A DNA stretch of 15,629 nucleotides from NCBI GenBank assembly GCA_002296055.1, contig DBHE01000106.1:1-15629 (forward strand), in the 5' to 3' direction. This DNA is from Pseudomonadaceae bacterium UBA836. GTDB lineage: Bacteria > Pseudomonadota > Gammaproteobacteria > Pseudomonadales > Pseudomonadaceae. A program made the translations under genes and the position numbers. The notes below the pieces were generated by a model, which saw only the letters and a program-made list of their open reading frames with translations, was not told the DNA's origin and did no database searches. Below, in pieces: positions 1 to 6,784 of the stretch (position 1 is the stretch's first letter; every line of letters begins with the position of its first letter).

Positions 1-316
1 GATGGCCGATGCAGTCGAGCATCCAGATAAAGCGCCCAGCCCAGCCGCCGCCCTCGTCGTCATAGACAATGTAGTGCAAATCATCGTGGTGCCCTAGCTC
101 GGCAAAAATTGCCTGCAGCTCTGCCATGCCCGGGAGCGGACCCGGACGCGGGGCAGGAGATGTGGTGCGCGAAGGAGCGAGGTGGACAGCACCTGGAATG
201 TGGCCGGCCAGGTACTGGTCGGTGCTGCACAGGTCAACCAGACGCGTCGTTTGGGCGTCAATCGGCAGCGCCAGATCGCGTGGTTCGATCAATAGCGGCA
301 AGGTGGCTTGAGCCAT
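1..316 (-). CDS. rhdA: Thiosulfate sulfurtransferase (rhodanese), N-terminal part
   Basis: Partial gene: the reading frame starts with ATG at 316-314 and stays open for 105 codons to the left edge, so only the first, non-catalytic rhodanese-like domain is seen. Rhodaneses move sulfane sulfur from thiosulfate to cyanide or other thiophilic acceptors in the cytoplasm. The visible protein has the LVDL segment, the AGHIPGA motif (about residues 40-46) typical of rhodanese domains, and the block YDDEGGGWAGRFIW near residue 88, which closely resembles RhdA of Pseudomonas and Azotobacter as I remember it. The catalytic cysteine loop lies in the second domain, outside the window. A good Shine-Dalgarno (AGGAGA on the minus strand, 8 nt before ATG) fixes the start. 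It follows the HDOD-like gene on the same strand after 79 bp, which contains a candidate promoter of its own. Confidence 0.9.
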   Translation of the reverse strand, partial: MAQATLPLLIEPRDLALPIDAQTTRLVDLCSTDQYLAGHIPGAVHLAPSRTTSPAPRPGPLPGMAELQAIFAELGHHDDLHYIVYDDEGGGWAGRFIWMLDCIGH

Positions 317-324
317 GGAATAGG

Positions 325-330
325 TCTCCT
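325..330 (-). promoter_or_regulatory. Ribosome binding site of rhdA
   Basis: Minus-strand AGGAGA, 8 nt before the ATG at 316-314. It supports this start for rhdA over any other. Confidence 0.75.
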
Positions 331-355
331 GGAGATCCGGGCCGGAAAAGGGTGA

Positions 356-384
356 ATGCTAGAGCCAGTTGTGGCGCGCCACAA
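356..384 (-). promoter_or_regulatory. Candidate sigma70-type promoter for rhdA
   Basis: On the minus strand TTGTGG (384-379) is followed after exactly 17 nt by TAGCAT (361-356). That is 3/6 and 4/6 against the consensus, with ideal spacing and a predicted transcript start about 30 nt before the rhdA ATG. The -35 box is one arm of the palindrome at 369-384. The match is modest and could be chance; the spacing and position are the main support. Confidence 0.35.
369..384. repeat. Perfect 16-bp palindrome between the HDOD-like gene and rhdA
   Basis: TTGTGGCGCGCCACAA reads the same on both strands, with no central gap. It starts 11 nt beyond the stop codon of the HDOD-like gene and overlaps the candidate -35 box of rhdA. 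As RNA it would form a short hairpin, but no T-run follows on either strand, so it does not look like a normal intrinsic terminator. A dimeric regulator operator is another reading. Confidence 0.8.
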
Positions 385-395
385 GGGTTGGTCTG

Positions 396-1970
396 TCAGG
401 CGCGCCGTTTGAATTCTACCAGCGCCTTGTGCAGACACTGCGCGGTCTTCACCAGTGCCTGTTGGCGCTGTTTGCTCAACGGATTGCCCTGCTCGCCAGA
501 GACGAAGATCAGTGCCAGCAGTTGCTGGTTATGCGTCACCGGTGCGAGGTGGAATGCCTCGGTATAGGGGTGACGCTGCAGCGCTGCTGGTAGCTGATTG
601 AACTGCAGGTGGCTGGCGCTGATGCTGTGGCAAGGGGCGGAGTTTAGCCAGCGCAACCAGGCGCTTTCCTTGCCGGGGCCAACGCGGCTGCCCGGTGCGA
701 AGAATTCAGGCGGGAGTCCGGCGCTACTGCGCACCACCAATTGCCCGCTGGCGGCGTGTACCAGCGCGATCCAGCTATGCTCCGCGCCAAGACCATCCTG
801 CAGGGCCTGTTGAGCACAACCAATAACGTCACCCAACTGCGTAAAGGGTGAGGGTGTTGCGCTAAGTTGCAGGCACAAGCTGCGCCAGTGCGCCGGCTGG
901 GCGCGACTGGGGGCGGGTTGCCTGGGGGCGGAGCCCTGCAGTGGCAGTGTCGCGGACAGTTGCTCAATGGCGGCCGGCTGTTCGGTCCACGGCAGGGTGG
1001 CGGCGGGCAGGCGCAGATCTGCGGTGTCTTGCTGATACTGCAGTCGAGCATTGTCAACGGCGTTCTTGTGGCTCAGGCGCTGCGCCTCGGGCACCTCGCA
1101 GTTGAGGTAAAGCGCGGCCAGTTGTTGCCAGCGCAGGGTGTGGCTGGTGTACCAGTTGCTGTGCGCGCCCAGTGCCAGCCCGCTTGATATCAATACGCCG
1201 TTGGCGGGTTGGGTTAGCCAGCGATATAACTCACGATCAGCGTCCAGGCGCGCCTGCTGCTCCTGCGGGTGAGCGCTGTCGCGGGCCACGTGCAGGGCTT
1301 TTACCATGGTGCGTCGATGATCGTTCAGTGAGCGGTAGCCTTGCAGTATCCACGGCGGTAACCACCAGTCCTGGGCGACCAGCTGCACCAGCTGGAAGCC
1401 TGCGGTCGTTGTGGCGGCAACCTGGGTGCGGGTGACGCCTTCGGGCAGCGCACCGCGATTAAGCTGGTCCCACTGTTCGAACAGATGCGGTTTGAGGTAG
1501 GTGAGGGCCCACAGCGGCGAAAGAAACAGCAGGCTGGCCAGGGACATTTCCTGCCACAGTCGGGCGATGCGATTGGCAAACAGCCCCTGGGCCTGACCAA
1601 CAGCGTGTTCGCTGATGCTGAGCAGTTGGCGGTACGGCAGGGGCAGTTGGTCATGTTCCACCACTGGCAGCTCGCGCAGCAGGGTGTTCAGGCGCTGGGT
1701 GCCGAGCAGCGAACAGGCCTGCTCCAGGGTCAGCACATCGACGTCACGCTTGCGCGCCGCTTCGCCAGCCTGGCGGCAGATGTGCAGAGCAGCTACCGGT
1801 ACGCGCATAATCTGGTGCGTTAGCTCGGTGATGCTCAGCAAATCGCTGCCCAGCTGTTCGAGCAGGTGGTCGCGTTGGCCGCTGGTAATCGGGAGCACAC
1901 AGGCATTCAGCTTCTGTCGCAGGTCGCCGATAACCTCTGTGTAGGCGTTACTGTTGGGGTGTGTGCTCAT
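396..1970 (-). CDS. HDOD-like / GAF-like putative signalling protein
   Basis: A 524-residue cytoplasmic-looking protein with no signal peptide or clear membrane segment. I do not recognise a named function. Residues about 20-215 have the length, helical pattern and Leu/Ala-rich layout of an HDOD domain (non-enzymatic relatives of HD phosphohydrolases used as signalling outputs), but a clear His-Asp pair is not evident. Residues about 370-520 (ending VEFKRRA) have a GAF-like alternation of helices and strands, including a LGAEHSWIALVHAASGQLVV stretch near 394-413. An Ala/Pro/Gln-rich linker of about 40 residues separates the halves. The frame is open 100 codons further upstream, but that part is antisense to motA; the ATG at 1970-1968 (MSTHPNSNAY) leaves a 109-bp gap to motA and is preferred, although its ribosome site is weak. 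Its place beside motAB fits a sensory or motility role, which is inference only. Confidence 0.7.
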   Translation of the reverse strand: MSTHPNSNAYTEVIGDLRQKLNACVLPITSGQRDHLLEQLGSDLLSITELTHQIMRVPVAALHICRQAGEAARKRDVDVLTLEQACSLLGTQRLNTLLRELPVVEHDQLPLPYRQLLSISEHAVGQAQGLFANRIARLWQEMSLASLLFLSPLWALTYLKPHLFEQWDQLNRGALPEGVTRTQVAATTTAGFQLVQLVAQDWWLPPWILQGYRSLNDHRRTMVKALHVARDSAHPQEQQARLDADRELYRWLTQPANGVLISSGLALGAHSNWYTSHTLRWQQLAALYLNCEVPEAQRLSHKNAVDNARLQYQQDTADLRLPAATLPWTEQPAAIEQLSATLPLQGSAPRQPAPSRAQPAHWRSLCLQLSATPSPFTQLGDVIGCAQQALQDGLGAEHSWIALVHAASGQLVVRSSAGLPPEFFAPGSRVGPGKESAWLRWLNSAPCHSISASHLQFNQLPAALQRHPYTEAFHLAPVTHNQQLLALIFVSGEQGNPLSKQRQQALVKTAQCLHKALVEFKRRA

Positions 1971-2079
1971 GCGCTTTGCGGCTTTATAATAGGCGTTTGC
2001 ACGACTATAACCTGAAAGGCGGCTATTTTGCTGCCCTGCGCTGTCTTGTGCGCATGTTTGCTCGGGATGACACGGATCT
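1971..2079. other. Divergent intergenic region between the HDOD-like gene and motA
   Basis: 109 bp shared by two divergent genes. It is more AT-rich at its left end and holds a perfect TATAAT on the plus strand at 1985-1990. I see no convincing FliA-type (sigma28) or sigma54 promoter, although motility genes are often under such factors. No strong ribosome site precedes motA; GGGATGA at 2064-2070 is the best candidate. Confidence 0.5.
1985..1990 (+). promoter_or_regulatory. Possible -10 box for motAB
   Basis: TATAAT matches the sigma70 -10 consensus exactly, about 90 nt before the motA start. No good -35 hexamer lies at the right distance; the bases 17 nt upstream are TGTGCT. The reverse complement, TATTAT/TATAAA, could equally serve the minus-strand gene starting at 1970. 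Weak call. Confidence 0.3.
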
Positions 2080-2934
2080 ATGTTGAAAATTGGTGGTTTT
2101 GTTGTAGTCATCGGCGCCGTGCTGGGTGGCTTTTTGCTGTCTGGCGGCAACATTGCTGCGCTGTGGCATCCCTTTGAAATCCTCATCATCGGTGGCGCTG
2201 CCTTTGGTGCGTTTCTTGTTGCCAACAGCGGTGCTGTGGTTAAAAAGGCCATGGCGGCAGGGCCCGCCATTCTGTTTGGTCATCGCTTCAACAAGGCGTT
2301 TTACCTGGATGTGCTGGGCGTGCTGTACGAGGTGCTCAACAAGAGCCGTCGTGAGGGCATGATGGCTATCGAGGCGGATGTCGAGGCGCCGGCCGAGAGC
2401 CCTATCTTCAGCAAGTATCCGGCGATTCTCAAAGACACCCACATGACCGAGTTCATCTGCGATTACCTGCGCATCATGTCCTCCGGCAACATGGCGCCGC
2501 ACGAACTCGAAGCGCTGTTTGATGTAGAGATCTCGGCCCTGAGCGAAGAGCTGCAGGAGCCCTCCCATGCTGTTACCCGGGTGGCCGACGCCTTGCCCGG
2601 TTTCGGTATCGTTGCTGCGGTGCTGGGTATCGTGATCACCATGGGTATTCTGGGTGATGCCGAGAAGGCAGAGATTGGTGAGAAGGTTGCCACCGCACTG
2701 GTCGGGACCTTCTTGGGCATTCTTGCCGCCTACGGCTTTGTCGGGCCGTTCGCCACCGCGATGGGGCATGTTGCCCATGAAGAGGCTAATACCTACGAGG
2801 CGATCAAAATGACCCTGGTGGCCAGCGCACAAGGGTTGCCGCCGGCGCTGGCGGTAGAGTTTGGTCGCAAGTCCCTGCTGCCGGAGCATCGTCCGAGCTT
2901 TAACGAGCTGGAAGACTCGGTCAAGGGACGCTAA
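2080..2934 (+). CDS. motA: Flagellar motor stator protein MotA
   Basis: 284 residues, the family's usual length. With MotB it forms the inner-membrane stator channel whose ion flow drives flagellar rotation. Four membrane segments are visible: about residues 3-20, 32-49, 173-195 and 205-225, with a large cytoplasmic loop between the second and third. The loop carries the NKSRREGMMAIEAD block with charged residues R90 and E98, at the same positions as the rotor-contacting charges of E. coli MotA. Prolines 173 and 223 match the two conserved prolines near the channel. The GFGIVAAVLGIVITMG segment is a clear MotA signature. The sequence resembles MotA rather than MotC of Pseudomonas as I recall them. 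motB follows 3 nt after the stop, so the two are one transcription unit. Confidence 0.96.
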   Translation: MLKIGGFVVVIGAVLGGFLLSGGNIAALWHPFEILIIGGAAFGAFLVANSGAVVKKAMAAGPAILFGHRFNKAFYLDVLGVLYEVLNKSRREGMMAIEADVEAPAESPIFSKYPAILKDTHMTEFICDYLRIMSSGNMAPHELEALFDVEISALSEELQEPSHAVTRVADALPGFGIVAAVLGIVITMGILGDAEKAEIGEKVATALVGTFLGILAAYGFVGPFATAMGHVAHEEANTYEAIKMTLVASAQGLPPALAVEFGRKSLLPEHRPSFNELEDSVKGR

Positions 2935-2937
2935 GCG

Positions 2938-3996
2938 GTGGACAATAACCAACCTATTATCGTCAAGCGGATCACCCGTAAGGATCATGGGCACCATGGT
3001 GGCTCATGGAAGATCGCCTTTGCTGACTTTGCGGTCGCGATGATGGCCTTCTTTCTGGTCATGTGGCTGATTACGGTTGCCACCCCTGAGCAACTGCGCA
3101 GTATCTCCGGCTACTTCAACGACCCGATCGGTTTCAACGAGGGGGGCAGTCCCTGGGCGATTGATCTGGGTGGCTCCCCTGAAGTTGCACCCCAGACCAC
3201 ACTGAATCAGACCCCGCAGGAAACCGGTCAGCAAGAGGTGAGCGAAGATACCGCGCGTGAGCTGGCTGATCAGGCCGAGCGTCGGGATATGGAAATGCTG
3301 CTGCAGGAGTTGCAGAACCAGATCGATAGCGAGCCGGTGTTGCAGCGCTTCAAGGACCAGATTTTGATCGAGATTACCCAGGATGGGCTGCGTATTCAGA
3401 TTGTCGATGCGGAGAATCGACCGATGTTTGCCAGCGGTAGCGCGCAGTTGCAGCCGTACTTTGAAGAGATTCTGCTGTCGCTGAGCGACACCATTGCCAA
3501 GGTCAAGAAGAAGATCAGCGTCAGCGGCCATACGGACGCCCAGCCTTATGTGGGGCGCCGCGGCTACGGCAACTGGGAGCTGTCCAGCGATCGCGCCAAT
3601 GCAGCCCGTCGCACTCTGTTGGCCGCCGGCTACCCGGAGGAGCAGGTGGCGCGGGTGGTGGGGTATGCCGACTCCGCGCTGTTCAATCGCGATGATCCGC
3701 TAAGCCCGATCAACCGGCGTATCGATATCGTGGTGCTCAACCGTCATGCGGAAGAGCAGATAATGGAAGGGGCTGATGCCGACGCGCCTACGGTAGCCCC
3801 GCTTGAGCTGGAGGCAGACACCGAGGCCTCTGCCGCCGACCAGCCCGCGCAGGCCTCAGAGCTGCCTGCGTCCTCCGCACCACCGCAAGAGGAGCCCAGC
3901 GAGCCGGCAGCCCCGCAGGCACCCGTCGCCGAGGGTGAGCAACGGCGACTGAATTTGTTTGATAATGCCGAGCCGTTGCGTCGGCTGAATCAGTAG
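2938..3996 (+). CDS. motB: Flagellar motor stator protein MotB
   Basis: 352 residues, starting with GTG 3 nt after the motA stop; AAGGGA at 2923-2928 is a suitable ribosome site inside the motA end. MotB anchors the stator to peptidoglycan and supplies the proton-binding aspartate. The short cytoplasmic N-terminus with the [20 protein letters not shown] block is diagnostic; D30, at the start of the single membrane helix (about 28-47), is the expected proton acceptor. Residues about 50-140 form the plug and linker. An OmpA-like peptidoglycan-binding domain spans about 145-270, with GHTD at 197-200, a NWELSSDRA block at 212-220 and NRRID at 259-263. About 80 further residues are Ala/Pro/Glu-rich and likely disordered. 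The stop overlaps the stop of convergent rsgA by 7 nt. Confidence 0.96.
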   Translation: MDNNQPIIVKRITRKDHGHHGGSWKIAFADFAVAMMAFFLVMWLITVATPEQLRSISGYFNDPIGFNEGGSPWAIDLGGSPEVAPQTTLNQTPQETGQQEVSEDTARELADQAERRDMEMLLQELQNQIDSEPVLQRFKDQILIEITQDGLRIQIVDAENRPMFASGSAQLQPYFEEILLSLSDTIAKVKKKISVSGHTDAQPYVGRRGYGNWELSSDRANAARRTLLAAGYPEEQVARVVGYADSALFNRDDPLSPINRRIDIVVLNRHAEEQIMEGADADAPTVAPLELEADTEASAADQPAQASELPASSAPPQEEPSEPAAPQAPVAEGEQRRLNLFDNAEPLRRLNQ

Positions 3997-5030
3997 CTGT
4001 CTGCGCCGTCGTCCAGCGTCGACAGAATGTGGCGATAACTAGCCATGCGCACGGCGGAAATGTCACCGTTCTCAACGGCCTGAAGCAGGGCGCAGCCCGG
4101 CTCATGCAGGTGCTGGCAGTCGCGGAAGCGGCAGTGGCCGAGAAAGGGACGAAACTCGATAAACCCTTCCAGCAGCTCCTCGTGGCTGATATGCGTCAGG
4201 CCAAACTCGCGAATACCGGGTGAGTCAATCAGGTCGCCGCCATCAGGGAAGTGAAACAGCCTGGCGGTCGTGGTGGTATGGGTGCCCTTGCCGGTGCTTT
4301 CCGACAGTGCTCCGACGCGCAGGTCCTGCCCTGGCAGCAAGGCGTTGATCAGCGATGACTTGCCCACGCCGGACTGGCCAACAAATACACTGGTATGTCC
4401 TTGCAGGTTGCTGCGCAGCTGGTCGAGCCCGTCGCCGGCGCCGGCTGACAGTAGCAGTGTTTGATAGCCCAGGCGGCTGTAGTCATCCAGCCACTGCAGC
4501 AGCTCTGCACTGTCTGCGGCTGCCGCCAGAAGGTCCGACTTGTTCATCACCAGCAGTGGCTCCAGGCCGGCCTGTTCTGCAGCCACCAAGTAGCGGTCGA
4601 TCAGGTTGGTGTACGGCGTGGGCAGTGGGGCAAATACGATGATCAGTCGATCCACGTTGGCTGCCACCGGTTTCAGCTGGCCGCGCTGGTCGGGGCGGCA
4701 CAGCTCGGTCTGGCGCGGCTGCTGGGCAACGATGACACCGCCCTGCTGGTTGTCGGCGCGCCAGACAACCTGGTCGCCAGTTACCAGTGAGGGCAGATTG
4801 GCGCGGCGGTAGCAACGGCGTATCTGGCCGGCAAACTCGCCGCTGGTGGCCTCGACATCAACCTGCACGCCAAAGTGGGCGATCACCAGGCCGGGCTGCT
4901 CGGGCCCCAGGTCGCCGCCTTCCAGGCTTTCTTCGGCCTTTTCGGCGCGCCGTTCGGCACGTGCGGCGCGCTCGTCCTGAATCTTTTGAATGCGCCAGCT
5001 CTGGCGGCGGGTGAGGTGTCGTTTGGCCAT
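3990..5030 (-). CDS. rsgA: Ribosome small subunit-dependent GTPase A
   Basis: 346 residues. RsgA (YjeQ) is a circularly permuted GTPase that checks and releases late 30S assembly intermediates. The N-terminus [14 protein letters not shown] is basic, followed by an OB-fold region (about 45-110). The GTPase motifs occur in permuted order: NKSD (G4) at 163-166, then the P-loop GQSGVGKS at 218-225, the THTTT switch segment near 250-254 and DSPG (G3) at 269-272. The C-terminal zinc knuckle is C300, C305, H307 and C313 in the C-x4-C-x-H-x5-C pattern of the family. The ATG at 5030-5028 lies divergent to orn across 92 bp; no strong Shine-Dalgarno is seen. It ends inside the last codons of convergent motB. 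Confidence 0.96.
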   Translation of the reverse strand: MAKRHLTRRQSWRIQKIQDERAARAERRAEKAEESLEGGDLGPEQPGLVIAHFGVQVDVEATSGEFAGQIRRCYRRANLPSLVTGDQVVWRADNQQGGVIVAQQPRQTELCRPDQRGQLKPVAANVDRLIIVFAPLPTPYTNLIDRYLVAAEQAGLEPLLVMNKSDLLAAAADSAELLQWLDDYSRLGYQTLLLSAGAGDGLDQLRSNLQGHTSVFVGQSGVGKSSLINALLPGQDLRVGALSESTGKGTHTTTTARLFHFPDGGDLIDSPGIREFGLTHISHEELLEGFIEFRPFLGHCRFRDCQHLHEPGCALLQAVENGDISAVRMASYRHILSTLDDGADSY

Positions 5031-5063
5031 GGGGTCTGAGTCTGAATAGTCCGCGGCAGTTTA

Positions 5064-5076
5064 GCAGTTATACTGC
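5064..5076. promoter_or_regulatory. Palindrome with possible -10 boxes for both rsgA and orn
   Basis: GCAGT-TAT-ACTGC is a perfect inverted repeat in the 92-bp divergent gap. It contains TATACT on the plus strand (5069-5074, toward orn) and TATAAC on the minus strand (toward rsgA), each one or two mismatches from TATAAT. No good -35 is seen for either. It may be a shared promoter core or operator; weak. Confidence 0.3.
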
Positions 5077-5112
5077 AGCCATTGCGCGTCCCGCGCGTCC
5101 ATCCCTCTGTGC

Positions 5113-5117
5113 AGGAG
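5113..5117 (+). promoter_or_regulatory. Ribosome binding site of orn
   Basis: AGGAG, 5 nt before the ATG at 5123. It supports the chosen start. Confidence 0.75.
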
Positions 5118-5122
5118 CTCCC

Positions 5123-5665
5123 ATGCAACACCCCGACAACCTGATCTGGATCGACCTGGAGATGACCGGTCTGGATCCGGATAACGACGTCATTATCGAA
5201 ATTGCCACTATCGTGACCGATGCCGAGCTGAACGTGCTGGCAGAGGGCCCCTCGTTGGCAGTCAAACAGCCGGACGCGTTGCTCGACGGCATGGATGAAT
5301 GGAATACCCGCCAGCATGGGCAGTCGGGCCTGACCCAGCGGGTGAGGGACAGCCAGATCAGCGCGGCCGAGGCTGAGCGTCAGACCATTGAGTTTCTTGC
5401 CAAGTGGGTGCCGGCCGGCAAGTCACCCATGTGCGGCAATAGCATCTGCCAAGATCGGCGTTTTCTCTATCGCGGCATGCCGGCGCTGGAGAAGTACTTC
5501 CACTACCGCAATCTGGATGTCTCGACCCTGAAAGAGCTGGCCTCACGCTGGGCGCCGGAGGTCAAAAACGGCTTCAAGAAACAAAGCAGCCATCTGGCCA
5601 TGGATGATATTCGTGACTCGATCGCCGAGCTGCAGCATTACCGCGAGCACTTTATCAAGTACTGA
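5123..5665 (+). CDS. orn: Oligoribonuclease
   Basis: 180 residues, the usual length. Orn is a 3'-to-5' exoribonuclease of the DEDDh family that finishes RNA decay by cutting very short oligonucleotides, chiefly dinucleotides; in Pseudomonas it also degrades pGpG, the first product of c-di-GMP breakdown, and is important for growth. All five active-site residues are visible: D11 and E13 in [11 protein letters not shown]111 in [10 protein letters not shown], and H157 and D162 in [12 protein letters not shown], each one position before the E. coli counterpart. Divergent from rsgA; its last 11 nt overlap the end of convergent queG. Being next to motAB is suggestive given the c-di-GMP link, but the order is also conserved in bacteria where no such coupling is shown. 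Confidence 0.97.
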   Translation: MQHPDNLIWIDLEMTGLDPDNDVIIEIATIVTDAELNVLAEGPSLAVKQPDALLDGMDEWNTRQHGQSGLTQRVRDSQISAAEAERQTIEFLAKWVPAGKSPMCGNSICQDRRFLYRGMPALEKYFHYRNLDVSTLKELASRWAPEVKNGFKKQSSHLAMDDIRDSIAELQHYREHFIKY

Positions 5666-6722
5666 TGCCGTGGCGCTCAAGCGCCCAGCTCACGTGCTCG
5701 CGCACCAGCGCCGAGGGGTGGGTTTGGCGCTGTTTCAGGGCTTCAATGACATTGATACTGCTGGTTGCATTGCCCAGGCCTACGGCCAGGTTACGCAGCC
5801 AGCGCTCATGACCAATGCGCCTTATGGGTGAGCCCTCGGTGCGCTTGAGAAAGGTGGCCTCATCCCAGCGAAACAGCTCGACCAGACTGGCGTGATCCAG
5901 ACTGTGCCTGGGGCTGAAGTCAGCCTCGCCTGTGGGTTTGGCAAACCGGTTCCAGGGGCAGACCAGCTGGCAGTCGTCGCAGCCAAATACTCGGTTACCC
6001 ATGGGCTCGCGCAGGGCTTCGGGTATGGAGCCCTTGAGTTCGATGGTCAGGTAGGAAATGCAGCGTCGTGCGTCCAGCAGGTGTGGGCCAGCGAAGGCAT
6101 CGGTCGGGCAGGCGGTCAGGCAGGCGGTACATTTGCCGCAATGCTCGGTCTGCTGCGGGGCGTCGATGGGCAAGGGCAGGTCCGTGTACAGTTCTCCCAG
6201 AAAGAAGTAGCTGCCGGCCTTGCGGTTAATCACCATGGTGTTTTTGCCGATCCAGCCCAGTCCTGAGCGGGTGGCAAGCGCGCGCTCCATGACCGGTGCA
6301 CTGTCGACAAAGGCGCGGTAACCGAAGGGGCCGATGAGCTGTTCAATGCGCTCGGCTAGTTGCTGCAGGCGGCGGCGAATCAGCTTGTGGTAATCGCGCC
6401 CCAGCGCGTAGCGGGAAATGTACGCCGCGTCGGGATTGGCCAGGCGTTTGGCCATCTCGGTATCCGTTGGCAGGTAGTCCATCCGCACCGACAGCACGCG
6501 CTGGGTGCCGGGCACCAGTTCGTCCGGGTGCGTCCGTTTGCTGCCGTGGCTAGCCATCCATTCCATTTCACCGTGGTAGCCGGCATCCAGCCAGTGCTGC
6601 AGGTGCTGTTCGTGCTCTCCCAGATCGACGGCGCCAATACCCAGTTGCTGAAAGCCCAGCTCGCGTGCCAATTCACGAATTTGTGCGGCTAGCTCTTGAT
6701 AATCTGGTGTTTGGGAGGTCAT
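5655..6722 (-). CDS. queG: Epoxyqueuosine reductase QueG
   Basis: 355 residues from the ATG at 6722-6720. QueG is a cobalamin-dependent iron-sulfur enzyme that reduces epoxyqueuosine to queuosine at the tRNA wobble position. D140 in [13 protein letters not shown] matches the catalytic aspartate segment, and GLGWIGKNT (154-162) is a family signature. Two ferredoxin-type [4Fe-4S] cysteine sets are present: C195, C198, C201 with C255, and C248, C251 with C205/C221 in the usual interleaved pattern, ending in the CPTDAF and CPWNRF motifs. A HEAT-like helical C-terminus follows (about 300-350). The frame runs 45 codons further upstream but that would cross the nnr ribosome site and start; [10 protein letters not shown] is preferred. 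Overlaps convergent orn by 11 nt. Confidence 0.95.
   Translation of the reverse strand: MTSQTPDYQELAAQIRELARELGFQQLGIGAVDLGEHEQHLQHWLDAGYHGEMEWMASHGSKRTHPDELVPGTQRVLSVRMDYLPTDTEMAKRLANPDAAYISRYALGRDYHKLIRRRLQQLAERIEQLIGPFGYRAFVDSAPVMERALATRSGLGWIGKNTMVINRKAGSYFFLGELYTDLPLPIDAPQQTEHCGKCTACLTACPTDAFAGPHLLDARRCISYLTIELKGSIPEALREPMGNRVFGCDDCQLVCPWNRFAKPTGEADFSPRHSLDHASLVELFRWDEATFLKRTEGSPIRRIGHERWLRNLAVGLGNATSSINVIEALKQRQTHPSALVREHVSWALERHGIST
5672..5685 (+). terminator. Short GC hairpin just after orn, no T-run
   Basis: GGCGC-TCAA-GCGCC forms a 5-bp stem with a 4-nt loop, 6 nt beyond the orn stop and inside the 3' coding end of queG. No T-tract follows on either strand, so if it ends or stabilises the orn transcript it would do so weakly. 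It may be chance in GC-rich DNA. Confidence 0.2.
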
Positions 6723-6751
6723 GGCGGCTGGGGCTGGGTGGCAAGCTTCCC

Positions 6752-6757
6752 TATAAT
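6752..6757 (+). promoter_or_regulatory. Likely -10 box of the nnr-tsaE-amiB operon
   Basis: Exact TATAAT in the 62-bp divergent gap between queG and nnr, 27 nt before the nnr start. The -35 region is poor (TGGGGC at 17-nt spacing), so either an activator or a weak promoter is implied. It is the only good candidate for the head of the long plus-strand run. Confidence 0.45.
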
Positions 6758-6771
6758 TGTGCCAGACCTTG

Positions 6772-6777
6772 AAGGAG
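6772..6777 (+). promoter_or_regulatory. Ribosome binding site of nnr
   Basis: AAGGAG, 7 nt before the ATG at 6785. Near-consensus, and it sets the nnr start. Confidence 0.85.
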
Positions 6778-6784
6778 CCTATCC

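Noticed and set aside
1971..2270. 100-codon upstream extension of the HDOD-like reading frame
   Set aside because: It is antisense to the first third of motA, lacks domain character, and the internal ATG at 1970-1968 leaves a normal divergent gap.
2023..2997. 324-codon minus-strand open frame
   Set aside because: It is entirely antisense to motA and the start of motB, which are certain genes; the translation has no recognisable family and reflects GC-rich codon use.
3997..4024. CTGTC...GACAG inverted repeat after motB as a terminator
   Set aside because: Only 5 pairs with an 18-nt loop, no T-run, and inside rsgA coding sequence.
5666..6722. tRNA genes near orn and queG, as in E. coli
   Set aside because: The region is fully occupied by queG and no cloverleaf or CCA-like end was seen.
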